Assembly (NCBI GenBank): GCA_964374095.1
Contig: CAYJXJ010000036.1
Location: 1 to 31,216 of the forward strand
Direction: 5' to 3'
DNA from: CAYJXJ01 sp964374095
Lineage (GTDB): Bacteria; Elusimicrobiota; Elusimicrobia; UBA1565; UBA9628
Length of the DNA stretch: 31,216 nt
In this document: positions 7,570 through 16,682 of the stretch, one piece after another
Numbering within the stretch: the stretch's first letter is position 1
How the letters are laid out: each line of letters opens with the position of its first letter
The notes under the pieces: generated by a model
The model's input: the letters and a program-made list of their open reading frames with translations, nothing else
Told to the model about the DNA's origin: nothing
Database searches by the model: none
Program-made: the position numbers and the translations under genes

Positions 7570-8419
7570 GCGAAATTCGATCACCTCGGCGGTGGTCTTC
7601 ATCAACGAGGCCAAGCCCGAGGCGGTCCGCACCGCGCGGATGGTGCTCCAGATGCTGCGCCAGCGCAAGGTCCGCGTCTGGGTGGCCCAGAGCGCCTCGG
7701 TGCGCGAGAAGCTGCGGCTGGCCGACATCGCCATCGCCCTCGGCGGCGACGGCACCATGCTGCGCGCGGCGCGCCTCTTGGCCCCGCACTCGATTCCGCT
7801 TTTGGGCATCAACTCCGGCGGGCTGGGGTTTCTCTCCGGCACCGACGCCTCCGAGTTCAAGACCTTCTGCGACCAGATCCTCGCCGGGGGCTTCGAGCTC
7901 GAGGAGCGCTCGATGCTCAACGTATCCGTTTACCGCCGCGAGCGGGAGGTCTTCGGCCCGCAGATCGCCCTCAACGACTGCGTGATCCGCTGCGGCGATC
8001 AGGCGCGGGCGATCTCGCTGAGGGCGCGCTCGGGGGATAACTTCGTCGCGGATTACTTCGGAGACGGCCTCATCATCTCGACGCCGACGGGATCCACGGC
8101 CTACGCCCTGGCCGCCATGGGTCCCATCGTCGAGCCGAGCCTCGACGTGCTCCTGATCGCGCCCATCTGCCCCCACACCCTGACCCAGCGGCCGCTCATC
8201 GTGCCCCGGGCCCACACCTTCAGCGTGGTCCTGGCCACCCGCCGCGCCCACGAGGACCCGCAAGTCCTCATGTCTCTCGACGGCCAGGTCGGCTGCACCC
8301 TCAAGGTGGGCGACGAGGTGCGCGTCAGCCGCTACGACAAGCCCCTGCGCCTGCTGCTCAACCCGCGCCGCTCCTACTATGAAGTGCTTCGGCGCAAGCT
8401 CAAGTGGGGCGAGCGCTAG
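7535..8419 (+). CDS. nadK: NAD kinase
   Basis: A 294-residue cytosolic enzyme that phosphorylates NAD to NADP with ATP. The diagnostic GGDGT motif is at residues 70-74, followed by LLGINSGGLGFL and the substrate-loop text STPTGSTAY. Length is typical of the family. The ATG at 7535 lies inside the end of comEC with GGAGG ten bases upstream, so it is probably translationally coupled. recN begins eight bases after its stop. The nadK-recN order is common in bacteria. Confidence 0.95.
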   Translation: MASTQRSSPRSERNSITSAVVFINEAKPEAVRTARMVLQMLRQRKVRVWVAQSASVREKLRLADIAIALGGDGTMLRAARLLAPHSIPLLGINSGGLGFLSGTDASEFKTFCDQILAGGFELEERSMLNVSVYRREREVFGPQIALNDCVIRCGDQARAISLRARSGDNFVADYFGDGLIISTPTGSTAYALAAMGPIVEPSLDVLLIAPICPHTLTQRPLIVPRAHTFSVVLATRRAHEDPQVLMSLDGQVGCTLKVGDEVRVSRYDKPLRLLLNPRRSYYEVLRRKLKWGER

Positions 8420-8426
8420 TCCCGCC

Positions 8427-10109
8427 GTGCTGAAATCCCTCTCCATCCGCAACTTCGCCGTGATCGAGTCGCTGGACCTGGAGTTCGGCCCGGCCTTGAA
8501 CGTCCTCACCGGGGAGACCGGGGCCGGCAAGTCCATCGTGGTAGAGGCCCTGGGGTTTCTGGCTGGGGCGCGTGGCAGCGCTTCCTGGCTTAGGACCGGA
8601 GCCGATCGGCTCTCGGTCGCGGGAGTCTTCGAAGCCTCCGACTTCCCGAAGACCCAGCGGGCCCAATACCGCCTTGGTCCGGGTCCGGTCGAGGCGCGGC
8701 GGGAGCTCGACGCCGCCGGCCGCACCCGCGCCTGGATTCAGGGCCACGGCGTCCCGGTCGCGGCCTTAGCCGCCTTCGGCGAGTCGCTCATCGACTTCCA
8801 CGGCCAGCATGAGCAACAGGCCCTGCTGCGCCCCGCGGTCCAGCTCGCCTGCGTGGACCGCTACGGCCAGCTAGAGACGGCGGCCGCGTCGGCGGCGGCC
8901 GCCTGGGAGGAATGGTCCCGCCTCGAGGCCGAGTCCGAGGCGCTCCAGCTTTCCGATGAGGAGCGCCGCCGCCGCATCGAGCTCTGCCGCTGGCAGTGGG
9001 ATGAGATCCGCGAGGCGGGCCTATCGCCGGGCGAGGAAGAGCAGATCGCGGCCGCCCTGCCGCGCCTAAAAAACGCCGAGCGCCTCGCGACCCTGGCCGC
9101 CTCGGCGCGCGAGGTCCTCTTCGAGGCCGAGGGCTCGGTCCAGGAGGGCCTGCTCAAGGCTTCGCGCGCCGTCGCCGAGCTCGTCAAGATCGACCCGGAT
9201 TTGAAGCCCCTGCAGGACTGCCTGGAATCCGCGGGAATCTCGGTGGAGGAGGTCGCGCGCGACCTCGGGGCTTACGGCGAGCGCGTGACCGCCGATCCCC
9301 AGAAGCTCGACGAGTTGGTCGGCCGGCTCGACCTCATCGCGCGCTTGAAGCGCAAATACGGGTCAACTCTTGAGGAGGTCCTGGACAAAGGCCGGACTCT
9401 CGCGCGGGAGCTCGAGGTGCTGGAGCATTCAACCGAGCGGGCCGGGGCCGTGGCCGCGGAGCTGGAAGCGGGCCGCCGGAGGCTCGCGGCGCTCTGCGAG
9501 AGCCTCCACAAGGAGCGCCTCGCCGCGGCCCGCAAGCTCGAGAAGGCCGCGTCCAAGGATCTGGGAGGCCTGGGCATGGGCCAGGCCAAGTTCGCCATCG
9601 CCGTCGAATTCGAAGAAGGGCGCTTCACCCGTTCGGGAGGTGACGACGTGGAGTTCCTCATAGCACCTAATCCCGGGGAACCTTTGAAGGCGCTGCGCGC
9701 CGTGGCTTCCGGCGGCGAGCTCTCACGGGTCATGCTGGCTTTAAAGACAGTTCTCTCGCGCGCCGAGGGCGCGCGAGTGCTTATCTTCGACGAGGTCGAC
9801 GCCGGGATCGGCGGGACCGTGGGCCGGGCGGTGGGAGAGCGGCTCGCCCGGCTGGGGGAGAGCCGGCAGGTCCTCTGCGTGACCCACCTGCCCCAGGTGG
9901 CCTGCTTCGCGGGCCGGCATTTCGAGGTGGCCAAGGAGGTGCGGGAGGGCCGTACGCTGGTCTCGGCCCGCCGGCTTGAGAGCGACGCTCGCCTGGAGTC
10001 GCTGGCCCGCATGCTCGGGGGCCGGGAGGCGACCGCCGCCAGCCGCCGCCACGCCCGGGAACTCCTGCAACATTCGAGCGAGCCCGCCGCCGTCGGAAGG
10101 GCCCAATGA
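8427..10109 (+). CDS. recN: DNA repair protein RecN
   Basis: A 560-residue SMC-like ATPase that tethers DNA ends in double-strand break repair. Walker A GETGAGKS is at residues 29-36, a long coiled-coil middle follows, then the signature ASGGELSRVMLALK and Walker B VLIFDEVDAGIGG. The start is the GTG at 8427, where homology begins (LKSLSIRNFAVIE); an upstream ATG would overlap nadK and add unrelated residues. The stop overlaps gltX as A-T-G-A, so the two are coupled. No SOS box is seen directly in front, and its promoter must be shared with upstream genes. Confidence 0.95.
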   Translation: MLKSLSIRNFAVIESLDLEFGPALNVLTGETGAGKSIVVEALGFLAGARGSASWLRTGADRLSVAGVFEASDFPKTQRAQYRLGPGPVEARRELDAAGRTRAWIQGHGVPVAALAAFGESLIDFHGQHEQQALLRPAVQLACVDRYGQLETAAASAAAAWEEWSRLEAESEALQLSDEERRRRIELCRWQWDEIREAGLSPGEEEQIAAALPRLKNAERLATLAASAREVLFEAEGSVQEGLLKASRAVAELVKIDPDLKPLQDCLESAGISVEEVARDLGAYGERVTADPQKLDELVGRLDLIARLKRKYGSTLEEVLDKGRTLARELEVLEHSTERAGAVAAELEAGRRRLAALCESLHKERLAAARKLEKAASKDLGGLGMGQAKFAIAVEFEEGRFTRSGGDDVEFLIAPNPGEPLKALRAVASGGELSRVMLALKTVLSRAEGARVLIFDEVDAGIGGTVGRAVGERLARLGESRQVLCVTHLPQVACFAGRHFEVAKEVREGRTLVSARRLESDARLESLARMLGGREATAASRRHARELLQHSSEPAAVGRAQ

Positions 10110-11590
10110 CCGTTCGTACCAGGTTCGCTCCGTCTCCGACGGGATTCTTGCACATCGGGGGAGCCCGCACCGCCCTTTTCAACTGGCTCTACGCCCGGCG
10201 CCACGGCGGCACGTTCATCCTGCGCCTCGAGGACACCGACGAGGTTCGCTCCACGCCGGAGTCCGTGCAGGCCATACTCGACAGTATCTCCTGGCTGGAG
10301 CTCGACTGGGACGAGGGGCCTGTGGAGGCGAAGCACGTCGATGCCGACGACATGTACAGGTCCAAGGGAGACCCGAAGCACGCTCCCTATTTTCAGATGC
10401 GGCGCCACGAAAAGGGAATCTACAAGCAGTATGTGGATGTCCTGCTCGGGAAGGGACTGGCCTACCGCTGCTTCTGCGCCCCGGAGGAGCTCGACGCCAT
10501 GCGCCGCCTGGCCCAGCTCGAGAAGCGTCCCCCGCGTTACGACGGCCGCTGCCGTACGCTGACCGAGGATCAGCGCCGGGCCGCTGAGTCAGCGGGCAAG
10601 AAGTCCTCGATCCGCTTCCGGATGCCCGACGACGGGGCCACGGTCGTCGACGACCATATCCGCGGCCGGGTGAGCTTCGAGAACAAGCTCCTCCAGGACT
10701 TCGTGATCGTCAAGACCTCGGGGGTGCCGACCTACAACTTCGCCTGCGTGATCGACGACCACCTCATGGAGATCACCGACGTGGTCCGCGGCGACGAGCA
10801 CCTCTCCAATACCCCCTCCCAGGCCCAGCTCTACAAGGCCCTGGGCTGGGAGCCGCCGCGCTTCGCGCACCTCTCCATGATCCTCGGTCCCGACGGCTCC
10901 AAGCTCTCCAAGCGCCACGGCGCGACTTCGGTGCTCGAGTACCGCGACCAGGGCTACCTGCCTCAGACCATGCGCAACTACTTGGCGCTCCTGGGCTGGT
11001 CGACGTCCGACAGCCAGCAGCTTTTCGGCCGTGAGGAGCTGGCGGCCAAGTTTGATCTCGCCGGCTGCCAGAAGAGCCCGGCCACCTTCGACCCGGTCAA
11101 GCTCAACTGGATGAATGGAGAATACCTGCGGAAGTTGGATGTGCCGGAGCTCCTGCGCGCCGCGGAGGGATTTCTCAAGCCGAAGGGTTTGTGGGGGGAC
11201 CTGCAGCCCCCGCTGGAAAAGACCGTGGGCCTGGAGCGGGAGAAGTACAAGCTCCTGAAGGACGTGCCCGACCTCATCGACTTCTTCTACCGCGACGTCG
11301 AATTTACCCCCCAGGCCATGGACAAGGTGCTTAAGGCCGCGGGAGTCAAGGATCGCCTCGTCGCTCTGGCGGGGGCGCTCGCGGCCCACGGGGAGTGGAC
11401 CGAGAAGGGGCTGGAGGAGCGCATCCGCGGCTTCTGCGCGGAGAAGGGCTTGAAGACCGGCGACGTCTTTCATCCCATCCGCGCGGCCTGCACGGGCCGC
11501 ACCGAGGGGCCGACCCTCTTCGGGATGCTCGAGGTCATGGGCCGCGACCGGGTCGTTTCCCGCATCAAGGCCGCGGCCGCGCGGCTCTAG
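10106..11590 (+). CDS. gltX: Glutamyl-tRNA synthetase
   Basis: A 494-residue class I aminoacyl-tRNA synthetase charging tRNA with glutamate. It has RFAPSPTGFLHIGGARTALF (HIGH motif as HIGG) and KLSKRHG (KMSKS loop near residue 265), plus an alpha-helical C-terminal anticodon-binding part. Length is standard. Whether it also charges tRNA-Gln cannot be told here. It overlaps recN by four bases and is the last gene of the comEC-nadK-recN-gltX run; a new promoter begins 21 bases after its stop. Confidence 0.95.
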   Translation: MTVRTRFAPSPTGFLHIGGARTALFNWLYARRHGGTFILRLEDTDEVRSTPESVQAILDSISWLELDWDEGPVEAKHVDADDMYRSKGDPKHAPYFQMRRHEKGIYKQYVDVLLGKGLAYRCFCAPEELDAMRRLAQLEKRPPRYDGRCRTLTEDQRRAAESAGKKSSIRFRMPDDGATVVDDHIRGRVSFENKLLQDFVIVKTSGVPTYNFACVIDDHLMEITDVVRGDEHLSNTPSQAQLYKALGWEPPRFAHLSMILGPDGSKLSKRHGATSVLEYRDQGYLPQTMRNYLALLGWSTSDSQQLFGREELAAKFDLAGCQKSPATFDPVKLNWMNGEYLRKLDVPELLRAAEGFLKPKGLWGDLQPPLEKTVGLEREKYKLLKDVPDLIDFFYRDVEFTPQAMDKVLKAAGVKDRLVALAGALAAHGEWTEKGLEERIRGFCAEKGLKTGDVFHPIRAACTGRTEGPTLFGMLEVMGRDRVVSRIKAAAARL

Positions 11591-11610
11591 CCGGCGAGCA
11601 GAACTTCCCC

Positions 11611-11639
11611 TTGACGTCCCATCGTGCCGGGTCTATACT
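11611..11639 (+). promoter_or_regulatory. Sigma-70-type promoter of the DksA/TraR-like gene
   Basis: TTGACG (11611-11616), exactly 17 bases, then TATACT (11634-11639). This predicts a leader of about 70 bases before the ATG at 11715. Confidence 0.75.
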
Positions 11640-11714
11640 CATGGGACAGGGGCGTACCTGGCAAAAAAACAGGAAATCTGTTATCATTCGAGCATCAAAA
11701 AGAGGGCCCTTCAT

Positions 11715-12170
11715 ATGACCAAGAAAATCGCCAAGAAGGCCGCTTCTCCGTCGAGAAAAGCCGCGCCGCCCAAGCCGCCCTACGGCCGGGCCGAGTTGGG
11801 CCGCGTGCACAAGAAGCTCCTGGAGATGCGCGACGACCTCACCAAGACCGTGCGCAAGCAGCAGGTCACCGAGGCCGACGAGAGCGGGGACGCCGCCGAT
11901 CAGGCGAGCTTGTCCATCGAGCGCGAAATACTATTCGAGCTCTCCGACAACGAGCGCGTCACCCTCGACCAGATTGAGGCGGCCCTGCGAAAGATCGACA
12001 AGGGCTCCTACGGCCTCTGCGAGTCCTGCCAGAAGCCCATCCTGAAGGCCCGTCTCGAAGCCCTGCCGTTCGCCCGCTACTGCATTTCCTGCCAGTCCAC
12101 ATCCGAGCGGGTGCCGGAGGCGGTTGAAGCCGTCTCCGACTTCCGGAGCCTGGAAGAAGAACCGCGGTAG
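11715..12170 (+). CDS. DksA/TraR-family zinc-finger regulator
   Basis: A 151-residue protein with a Lys/Ala-rich N-terminus, a helical coiled-coil section (ELGRVHKKLLEMRDDL onward) and a C-terminal four-cysteine zinc finger, CESC and CISC, within the family text KGSYGLCESCQKPI and LPFARYC. Family members enter the RNA polymerase secondary channel and modulate transcription, often with ppGpp. The acidic pair at the coiled-coil tip that DksA uses is not certain here, so function as a true DksA is unproven. It has its own promoter. AGAGGG precedes the ATG by eight bases. Confidence 0.85.
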   Translation: MTKKIAKKAASPSRKAAPPKPPYGRAELGRVHKKLLEMRDDLTKTVRKQQVTEADESGDAADQASLSIEREILFELSDNERVTLDQIEAALRKIDKGSYGLCESCQKPILKARLEALPFARYCISCQSTSERVPEAVEAVSDFRSLEEEPR

Positions 12171-12198
12171 CGGTCCCCCACTGCCGCGCGATTCGCTA

Positions 12199-12227
12199 TT
12201 GAAAATTTAACATTTCAGGGCTAAACT
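12199..12227 (+). promoter_or_regulatory. Promoter of the GYF-like gene and pilB
   Basis: TTGAAA (12199-12204), 17 bases, TAAACT (12222-12227), about 44 bases before the ATG at 12271. It lies in a small AT-rich patch within GC-rich DNA. Confidence 0.6.
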
Positions 12228-12270
12228 TCTTGGGTCTAGGGCGCCTCTCCATGGCGGCCCTGGGGCTGGC

Positions 12271-14763
12271 ATGAAATACTTCATTTTCAAGGATTCCCGC
12301 ATCCTCGGGCCCTTCGGCCTCGAGGACATCCGTCAGTCCGGGGAGCTCCACCCCGAGACCCTGGTCTGCCGCGAGGGCGCGGGCCACAGCGAGATGGATT
12401 GGAAGTCGTTGGATGAGGTGCCTGAATTGGCGCGACTGGCGACGGGAGGCGGCGGCCAAGGGGCCGCCGTCCTCGGAGGGCAGCCGTCCTCCCTCCCCGG
12501 AGAGGGCGGCGGCCCGGTGTCCATGCCGGTGCGCGGGGATGGGGGGGGCGTGTTCTTCCTCGATGACGCGGCTCCGTCGGAGGAGGGGTTTGCCTCGGGT
12601 GCCATCGAGGACATCTTCGCGGATTTTTTCGCGCCGACTCTGCGCTTGGATGGCCCCCCTCCCGAGGGGGAAGGGGGGGTCGTCTCCCGGCAGGAACTCG
12701 CGGCATCCGAGCGGCGGGTCAGGGATCTCTCGGCCGACGTGGAGGCCCTCGTCAAGCGCGTCAAGGAGCTCGAAACCCAGCAGGAGGAGCTTCTCCGCGC
12801 CCGCTTGGACAACCCTATCGTTGCGCTGCGCGAAACCGTTGCGCCCCCGGCGGCTCCGGAGCCGCCGTCCTCGGAGGGCAGCCGTCCTCCCTCCCCGGAG
12901 GGGGCGGCGGCTGTGGTGGCCCCTCCCATCGAGCTCCCGCCTCCCGTTCCCGTCGCGAGCGAACCTCCGGCCGCCGCGCCCGCCATCGACATCGATATCG
13001 AGATCGTGGCCGACGAGCCGCCGGCGGCGGCGAAGGCACCGGAGCTTCCCAAGGAGCCCGTCCCTCCGCCGGCTCCCGCGCCGCCTCCGCGGCTGGGGCC
13101 CGTGGCGGCACCCACTCTTGAGGGTTTAAGGTTCAAGCCCGCCAAGACCTTCAAGAAGGCGGCGGCCAAGGCGCCGCCGGCCCAGGAGGCTATGGGGTCG
13201 CTGCCTCCGGGAGGCGCAAGTTCTCATTCCCCGCCCCCTCCCCATCAATCACCGGAAGGGACTGTCCCCCGTGGCGGGACGGAGGGGTTGGCGCCCCCGG
13301 CCCCTTCCGCTCTCGATCCTCTGCCGCCCGTGCCGGCCTTTCCCATCGCCCCCTCCGACCCAACGCCGGTGGTGCCTCCGGAGGCGTGGGTGGCGATCAT
13401 GGATCCCTTGTCGGTCCCGCCGGCCCCCGTTCCGACGTCGGCTATCCCGGACGATGCCGTTTCCAAGCCCCCGAATCCGCCGCCGCCCCTCAACCAGAGC
13501 CTTTCGCCCTTCGGGCTCGATCCCCTTCCGGCCCCGTCCCTGGAGATCGCGCCTCAGCTCAGCCAACCGTCGGCGCCGCCCGCTGGGCCCGTCGGCGGCT
13601 CGCCGCCGGCCTTCGCCTTGGAAGCGCTTCCCGCGGCGTCTTCCTCGGCGCCGGTTTTCCCGCCGATGCCGGCTCCGCCCTTGACCATGCTGCAGGGGAT
13701 GGGGCCGACCACCCCCATCCCGGAGCTGCAGATTCCCTCCCTGAGCCTGCCGCAGGCCCAAGCCTCGGCTCCGGCGCCGCCGCCGGCGACACCCCCCTCG
13801 GCCCTGCCGCCGTTGACCCCGCAGGGCCTGCCGCCTGTCACCATGGCCTATTCGATCTCTCCGGGGGTCGGTCCGGCGACGCCCATCCCGTTCGCCTCGC
13901 CGACCCCCCAACCCGAACCTGAGTCGACCACCGGCGGACGCGACCTCATCTCGCGCTTGGCGAAGCCGGAAACCGCGCCCTCGCAAAAGTCCAAACCCCG
14001 GCGGGCGAGGATGATCGCCATGGTGGTGGGCGGGGGGCTGGTCATCGCGGTTCTGGTGGGAATCTGGGGATTCTTTCTGCGGGATGACGCCGGAACCAAG
14101 GAGATGTTCCAGGCCGGCAAGGGAGATTTGCCGTTGGAGGGGGAAGGCGAAGAGGCGATGGGCCAGGGGGCGTCCGTGCCGCCTTCCGGTGAAAGCCGGG
14201 TGGATCCGGGGGCCCCCGCCTCCAAGGAGCTTGGAAGGGGGCCGGCCGTTCCAGCCGCGCCGGCGGTCGGCGCGGCCGAGGACCCCAGCCCCGCCGCCAT
14301 CGAGCTCGTCAAATCCCATCCCTTGGACTCCGAGCGCGGCACCGTCGGACAGTGGCTTGAGTACTCCTTTGCCGCCAACCCCGGGGACGCCGCCAGGGAA
14401 GCCTGGACCGCGGGCGGATTGGACTCCACGACCTATTCTGTGGAATACAAGGTCACCCCCGCCGCGGCGGGAGGCCTTCCCCAAGCCCCGATACACTACG
14501 TCTTCGAAGTCGACCTCGCCCGGCGGAGCGTGAGCGGGCGCAATCCCGCCGCTAAGGAACTCCTGGCGCCCAAGGCCCCGTCGCGGCCGGACAAGGCCCC
14601 CAAACCCGCCAAGGCCAGGAAACCGGCCAAGCCTGCCGTCGTTTCTCGCCCCGCCCCGGCGCGGACAAGCCCCGCCCTTCCCTTGCCGGATGACTCCGAG
14701 CTGGCGCCCCCGGCCGAAGACGGGGCGCCCCTCTCGTCCGATACCGTGGAACCGGGGCTTTAG
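12271..14763 (+). CDS. Large GYF-like-domain, proline-rich single-pass membrane protein
   Basis: An 830-residue protein. Residues 1-55 resemble a GYF_2-type domain (MKYFIFKDSRILGPFGLEDI, then PETLVCREG and DWKSL). A coiled-coil segment lies near residues 145-180 (RVRDLSADVEALVKRVKEL). Then follow about 380 residues of Pro/Ala-rich low-complexity text. One membrane helix spans about 581-604 (MIAMVVGGGLVIAVLVGIWG). A small folded C-terminal domain near 685-770 (GQWLEYSFAANPGD and IHYVFEVDLARRSVSG) is followed by a Lys/Pro-rich tail. The topology suggests a cytosolic GYF-like domain and a periplasmic C-terminus. pilB starts immediately after its stop, so a role in pilus assembly or placement is inferred. 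It contains a 51-bp DNA repeat read in two frames. Confidence 0.75.
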   Translation: MKYFIFKDSRILGPFGLEDIRQSGELHPETLVCREGAGHSEMDWKSLDEVPELARLATGGGGQGAAVLGGQPSSLPGEGGGPVSMPVRGDGGGVFFLDDAAPSEEGFASGAIEDIFADFFAPTLRLDGPPPEGEGGVVSRQELAASERRVRDLSADVEALVKRVKELETQQEELLRARLDNPIVALRETVAPPAAPEPPSSEGSRPPSPEGAAAVVAPPIELPPPVPVASEPPAAAPAIDIDIEIVADEPPAAAKAPELPKEPVPPPAPAPPPRLGPVAAPTLEGLRFKPAKTFKKAAAKAPPAQEAMGSLPPGGASSHSPPPPHQSPEGTVPRGGTEGLAPPAPSALDPLPPVPAFPIAPSDPTPVVPPEAWVAIMDPLSVPPAPVPTSAIPDDAVSKPPNPPPPLNQSLSPFGLDPLPAPSLEIAPQLSQPSAPPAGPVGGSPPAFALEALPAASSSAPVFPPMPAPPLTMLQGMGPTTPIPELQIPSLSLPQAQASAPAPPPATPPSALPPLTPQGLPPVTMAYSISPGVGPATPIPFASPTPQPEPESTTGGRDLISRLAKPETAPSQKSKPRRARMIAMVVGGGLVIAVLVGIWGFFLRDDAGTKEMFQAGKGDLPLEGEGEEAMGQGASVPPSGESRVDPGAPASKELGRGPAVPAAPAVGAAEDPSPAAIELVKSHPLDSERGTVGQWLEYSFAANPGDAAREAWTAGGLDSTTYSVEYKVTPAAAGGLPQAPIHYVFEVDLARRSVSGRNPAAKELLAPKAPSRPDKAPKPAKARKPAKPAVVSRPAPARTSPALPLPDDSELAPPAEDGAPLSSDTVEPGL
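12463..12513 (+). repeat. 51-bp direct repeat, copy 1 (inside the GYF-like gene)
   Basis: Begins GCCGCCGTCCTCGGAGGGC and ends GGGCGGCGGC. It matches 12861-12911 at 50 of 51 positions and encodes text with VLGGQPSSLPGEGGG. Confidence 0.85.
12861..12911 (+). repeat. 51-bp direct repeat, copy 2 (read in another frame)
   Basis: Same DNA as 12463-12513 with one base changed, but offset by 398 bases, so the gene reads it in a different frame, giving PPSSEGSRPPSPEGAAA. The duplication therefore happened at DNA level. Sequence similarity stops at both repeat ends. Confidence 0.85.
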
Positions 14764-16530
14764 GTGTCCCCGCCCCCCGCAAAGGAATCGACCGACGCCA
14801 ACGCCATCGCCAATCGCCTGGGAGACCTCCTGGTTTCCGAGGGGCTCATCAGCTACGAGCAGCTCAACATCGCCCTGGCCGAGCAGAAAAAGTCCGGCCA
14901 GTCCTTGAACGCCATCCTGGTCTCCAAGGGGCTCATCGACGAGAACAAGATGGTCGAGTTCGTCAGCAAACAGTGCGGCTTCAAGTTCGTGCGCATCGAG
15001 GCCCCCATCAAGCCCGAGGTGCTCGCGATGGTGCCTGAAAAGGTGATCCGCGGCAAGAAAGTCATGCCGTTCTCGTTCGTCGACGATCAGTTGACCGTGG
15101 CGATCTCCGACCCGTTCAACATCGTGGCCGTCGACGAGATCAAGATCACGACCGGCGTCAAGGTCAATATCGTCATCGCCTCCGAGGGGGACATCGACCG
15201 TGCCGTCGCCCGCGCCTTCGGGACCGATGGCTCGGCCCAGGACGCCTTTGAAAACCTCAAGGGAAAAACCGGGGCGGGCGAGGCGGTCGTCGAGGAATCC
15301 AAGCGCGGCGCGGCCGCGGAAGAGGAAGAGGGGCTTTCCACCGTCTCCAAGGAGGACGAGGTCCCGGTCGTGCAGATCGTCAACCTCATCCTGGCGCGGG
15401 CGGTCAAGGCCAGGGCCTCCGACATCCACATCGAGCCCTACCAGAAGCTGCTGCGCGTGCGCTACCGCCTGGACGGGGTGCTCCATGAACAGCCGGCCCC
15501 GCCCAAGAAGTTCCTCCATGGGATCATCTCCCGCCTCAAGATCATGGCCAGCCTCGACATCGCCGAGCGGCGGCGTCCCCAAGACGGCCGCATCAGGGTC
15601 AAGGTGGACGGCAAGGAGATCGACGTGCGCATCTCGATCTGCCCGTGCGCTCCCGGGGAGAAGGCCGTCATGCGCATCATGGACACCTCGGCCATGATGC
15701 TCGACATCGGCAAGCTCGGCCTGGACACCGAGAACTTTGCGATCTACGAAAAGCGCATCCACGACCCGCACGGCATCATACTCGTGACCGGCCCCACCGG
15801 CTCGGGCAAGTCCACGACCCTCTACTCGACCCTGCACACGCTGAACACGTCCGACACCAATATCATGACCGCCGAGGACCCCGTGGAGTTCCAGCTCCAA
15901 GGGGTCAACCAAGTTCAATGCAACGCCGATATCGGCCTCACCTTCGCGGCCTCACTGAGGTCGTTTCTGAGACAGGACCCGGACATCATCATGGTCGGCG
16001 AAATCCGGGACCTCGATACGATCACCATCGCCATCAACGCCGCCCTGACCGGACATCTGGTGCTATCGACCCTCCACACCAACGACGCCCCCGGCGCCGT
16101 GACCCGGATCCTCATGATGGGAGTCGATCCGGTCCTCATCGCCTCGGCCCTGACCATGGTCGTGGCCCAGCGCTTGGTGCGGCGCATCTGCTCCGAGTGC
16201 AAGGAGCCCTACGAGGTCGACACCACCTGGCTGACGAGCCTGGGGGTCCCGCCCAAGCGCCTGCCGAATTTCCTCAAGACCACGCTGCATCGCGGCAAGG
16301 GCTGCGATAATTGCGCCGGGTCCGGCTACCGGGGGCGCCTGGCAATCCACGAGGTCCTCGACATCACCGACGAGGTGCGCGAGCTGATCTGCCAGCGGGC
16401 GACCGCCGCCAAGATCAAGGAAGCCGCCAACCGCAACGGCATGGTCACCCTCAAGGAGTCGGCCCTGCGCAAGCTGCTGGACGGCAAGACCACGGCCGAA
16501 GAGGTCATCCGCGTCACGGGCGGGCACTGA
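14764..16530 (+). CDS. pilB: Type IV pilus assembly ATPase PilB (GspE/PulE family)
   Basis: A 588-residue cytosolic hexameric motor that powers pilus extension. The N-terminal MshEN-type domain covers about residues 15-150 (LGDLLVSEGLISYEQLN). The core has Walker A GPTGSGKST, the Asp box TAEDPVEFQL, Walker B DPDIIMVGEIRD and the His box STLHTNDAPGAV. A four-cysteine zinc site follows (CSECKEPYE and CDNCAGSGYRGR), a hallmark of PilB/GspE and absent from PilT. The GTG start follows the stop of the GYF-like gene with no gap, implying coupling. A degraded copy of its 3' end lies at 17656-17755, beyond the nucleotidyltransferase pair. Confidence 0.93.
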   Translation: MSPPPAKESTDANAIANRLGDLLVSEGLISYEQLNIALAEQKKSGQSLNAILVSKGLIDENKMVEFVSKQCGFKFVRIEAPIKPEVLAMVPEKVIRGKKVMPFSFVDDQLTVAISDPFNIVAVDEIKITTGVKVNIVIASEGDIDRAVARAFGTDGSAQDAFENLKGKTGAGEAVVEESKRGAAAEEEEGLSTVSKEDEVPVVQIVNLILARAVKARASDIHIEPYQKLLRVRYRLDGVLHEQPAPPKKFLHGIISRLKIMASLDIAERRRPQDGRIRVKVDGKEIDVRISICPCAPGEKAVMRIMDTSAMMLDIGKLGLDTENFAIYEKRIHDPHGIILVTGPTGSGKSTTLYSTLHTLNTSDTNIMTAEDPVEFQLQGVNQVQCNADIGLTFAASLRSFLRQDPDIIMVGEIRDLDTITIAINAALTGHLVLSTLHTNDAPGAVTRILMMGVDPVLIASALTMVVAQRLVRRICSECKEPYEVDTTWLTSLGVPPKRLPNFLKTTLHRGKGCDNCAGSGYRGRLAIHEVLDITDEVRELICQRATAAKIKEAANRNGMVTLKESALRKLLDGKTTAEEVIRVTGGH

Positions 16531-16537
16531 GCCGAGG

Positions 16538-16561
16538 GGTGCCTCCACCGGTGGAGGCGCC
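16538..16561 (+). terminator. Hairpin after pilB, probable terminator
   Basis: GCCTCCACC directly abuts GGTGGAGGC, and three more outer pairs include one G-U, giving a 24-base hairpin starting seven bases after the pilB stop. No T-run follows, so termination efficiency is uncertain. A diverged copy occurs at 17732-17755. Confidence 0.5.
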
Positions 16562-16623
16562 GGTTGTCGAAGTGCGCCCTCTGCCGCTGATTGTCGCCGG
16601 GCGATTAGGGTAGAATCGGCCGA

Positions 16624-16652
16624 TTGCGGCCAAATGGCGCATCTGTTATACT
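16624..16652 (+). promoter_or_regulatory. Promoter of the nucleotidyltransferase-like pair
   Basis: TTGCGG (16624-16629), 17 bases, TATACT (16647-16652), followed by a leader of about 25 bases with GGAGG in front of the ATG at 16683. The pair thus has its own promoter, separate from pilB. Confidence 0.65.
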
Positions 16653-16682
16653 TCAAGCAAGGAGCCTGACGGAGGGGCATGC

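Noticed and set aside
7553..8725. A 390-codon minus-strand open frame opposite nadK and the start of recN
   Set aside because: nadK and recN motifs are clear on the plus strand, and the antisense text shows no domain.
9249..9266. An 18-bp perfect palindrome in recN built from GAGGTCGCG and its complement
   Set aside because: It is GC-only alternating sequence in a coding region, with no promoter nearby.
13249..15918. An 889-codon open frame on the minus strand opposite the GYF-like gene and pilB
   Set aside because: It is antisense to two well-supported genes, has low-complexity Gly/Arg/Asp-rich text and arises from the codon bias of GC-rich DNA.
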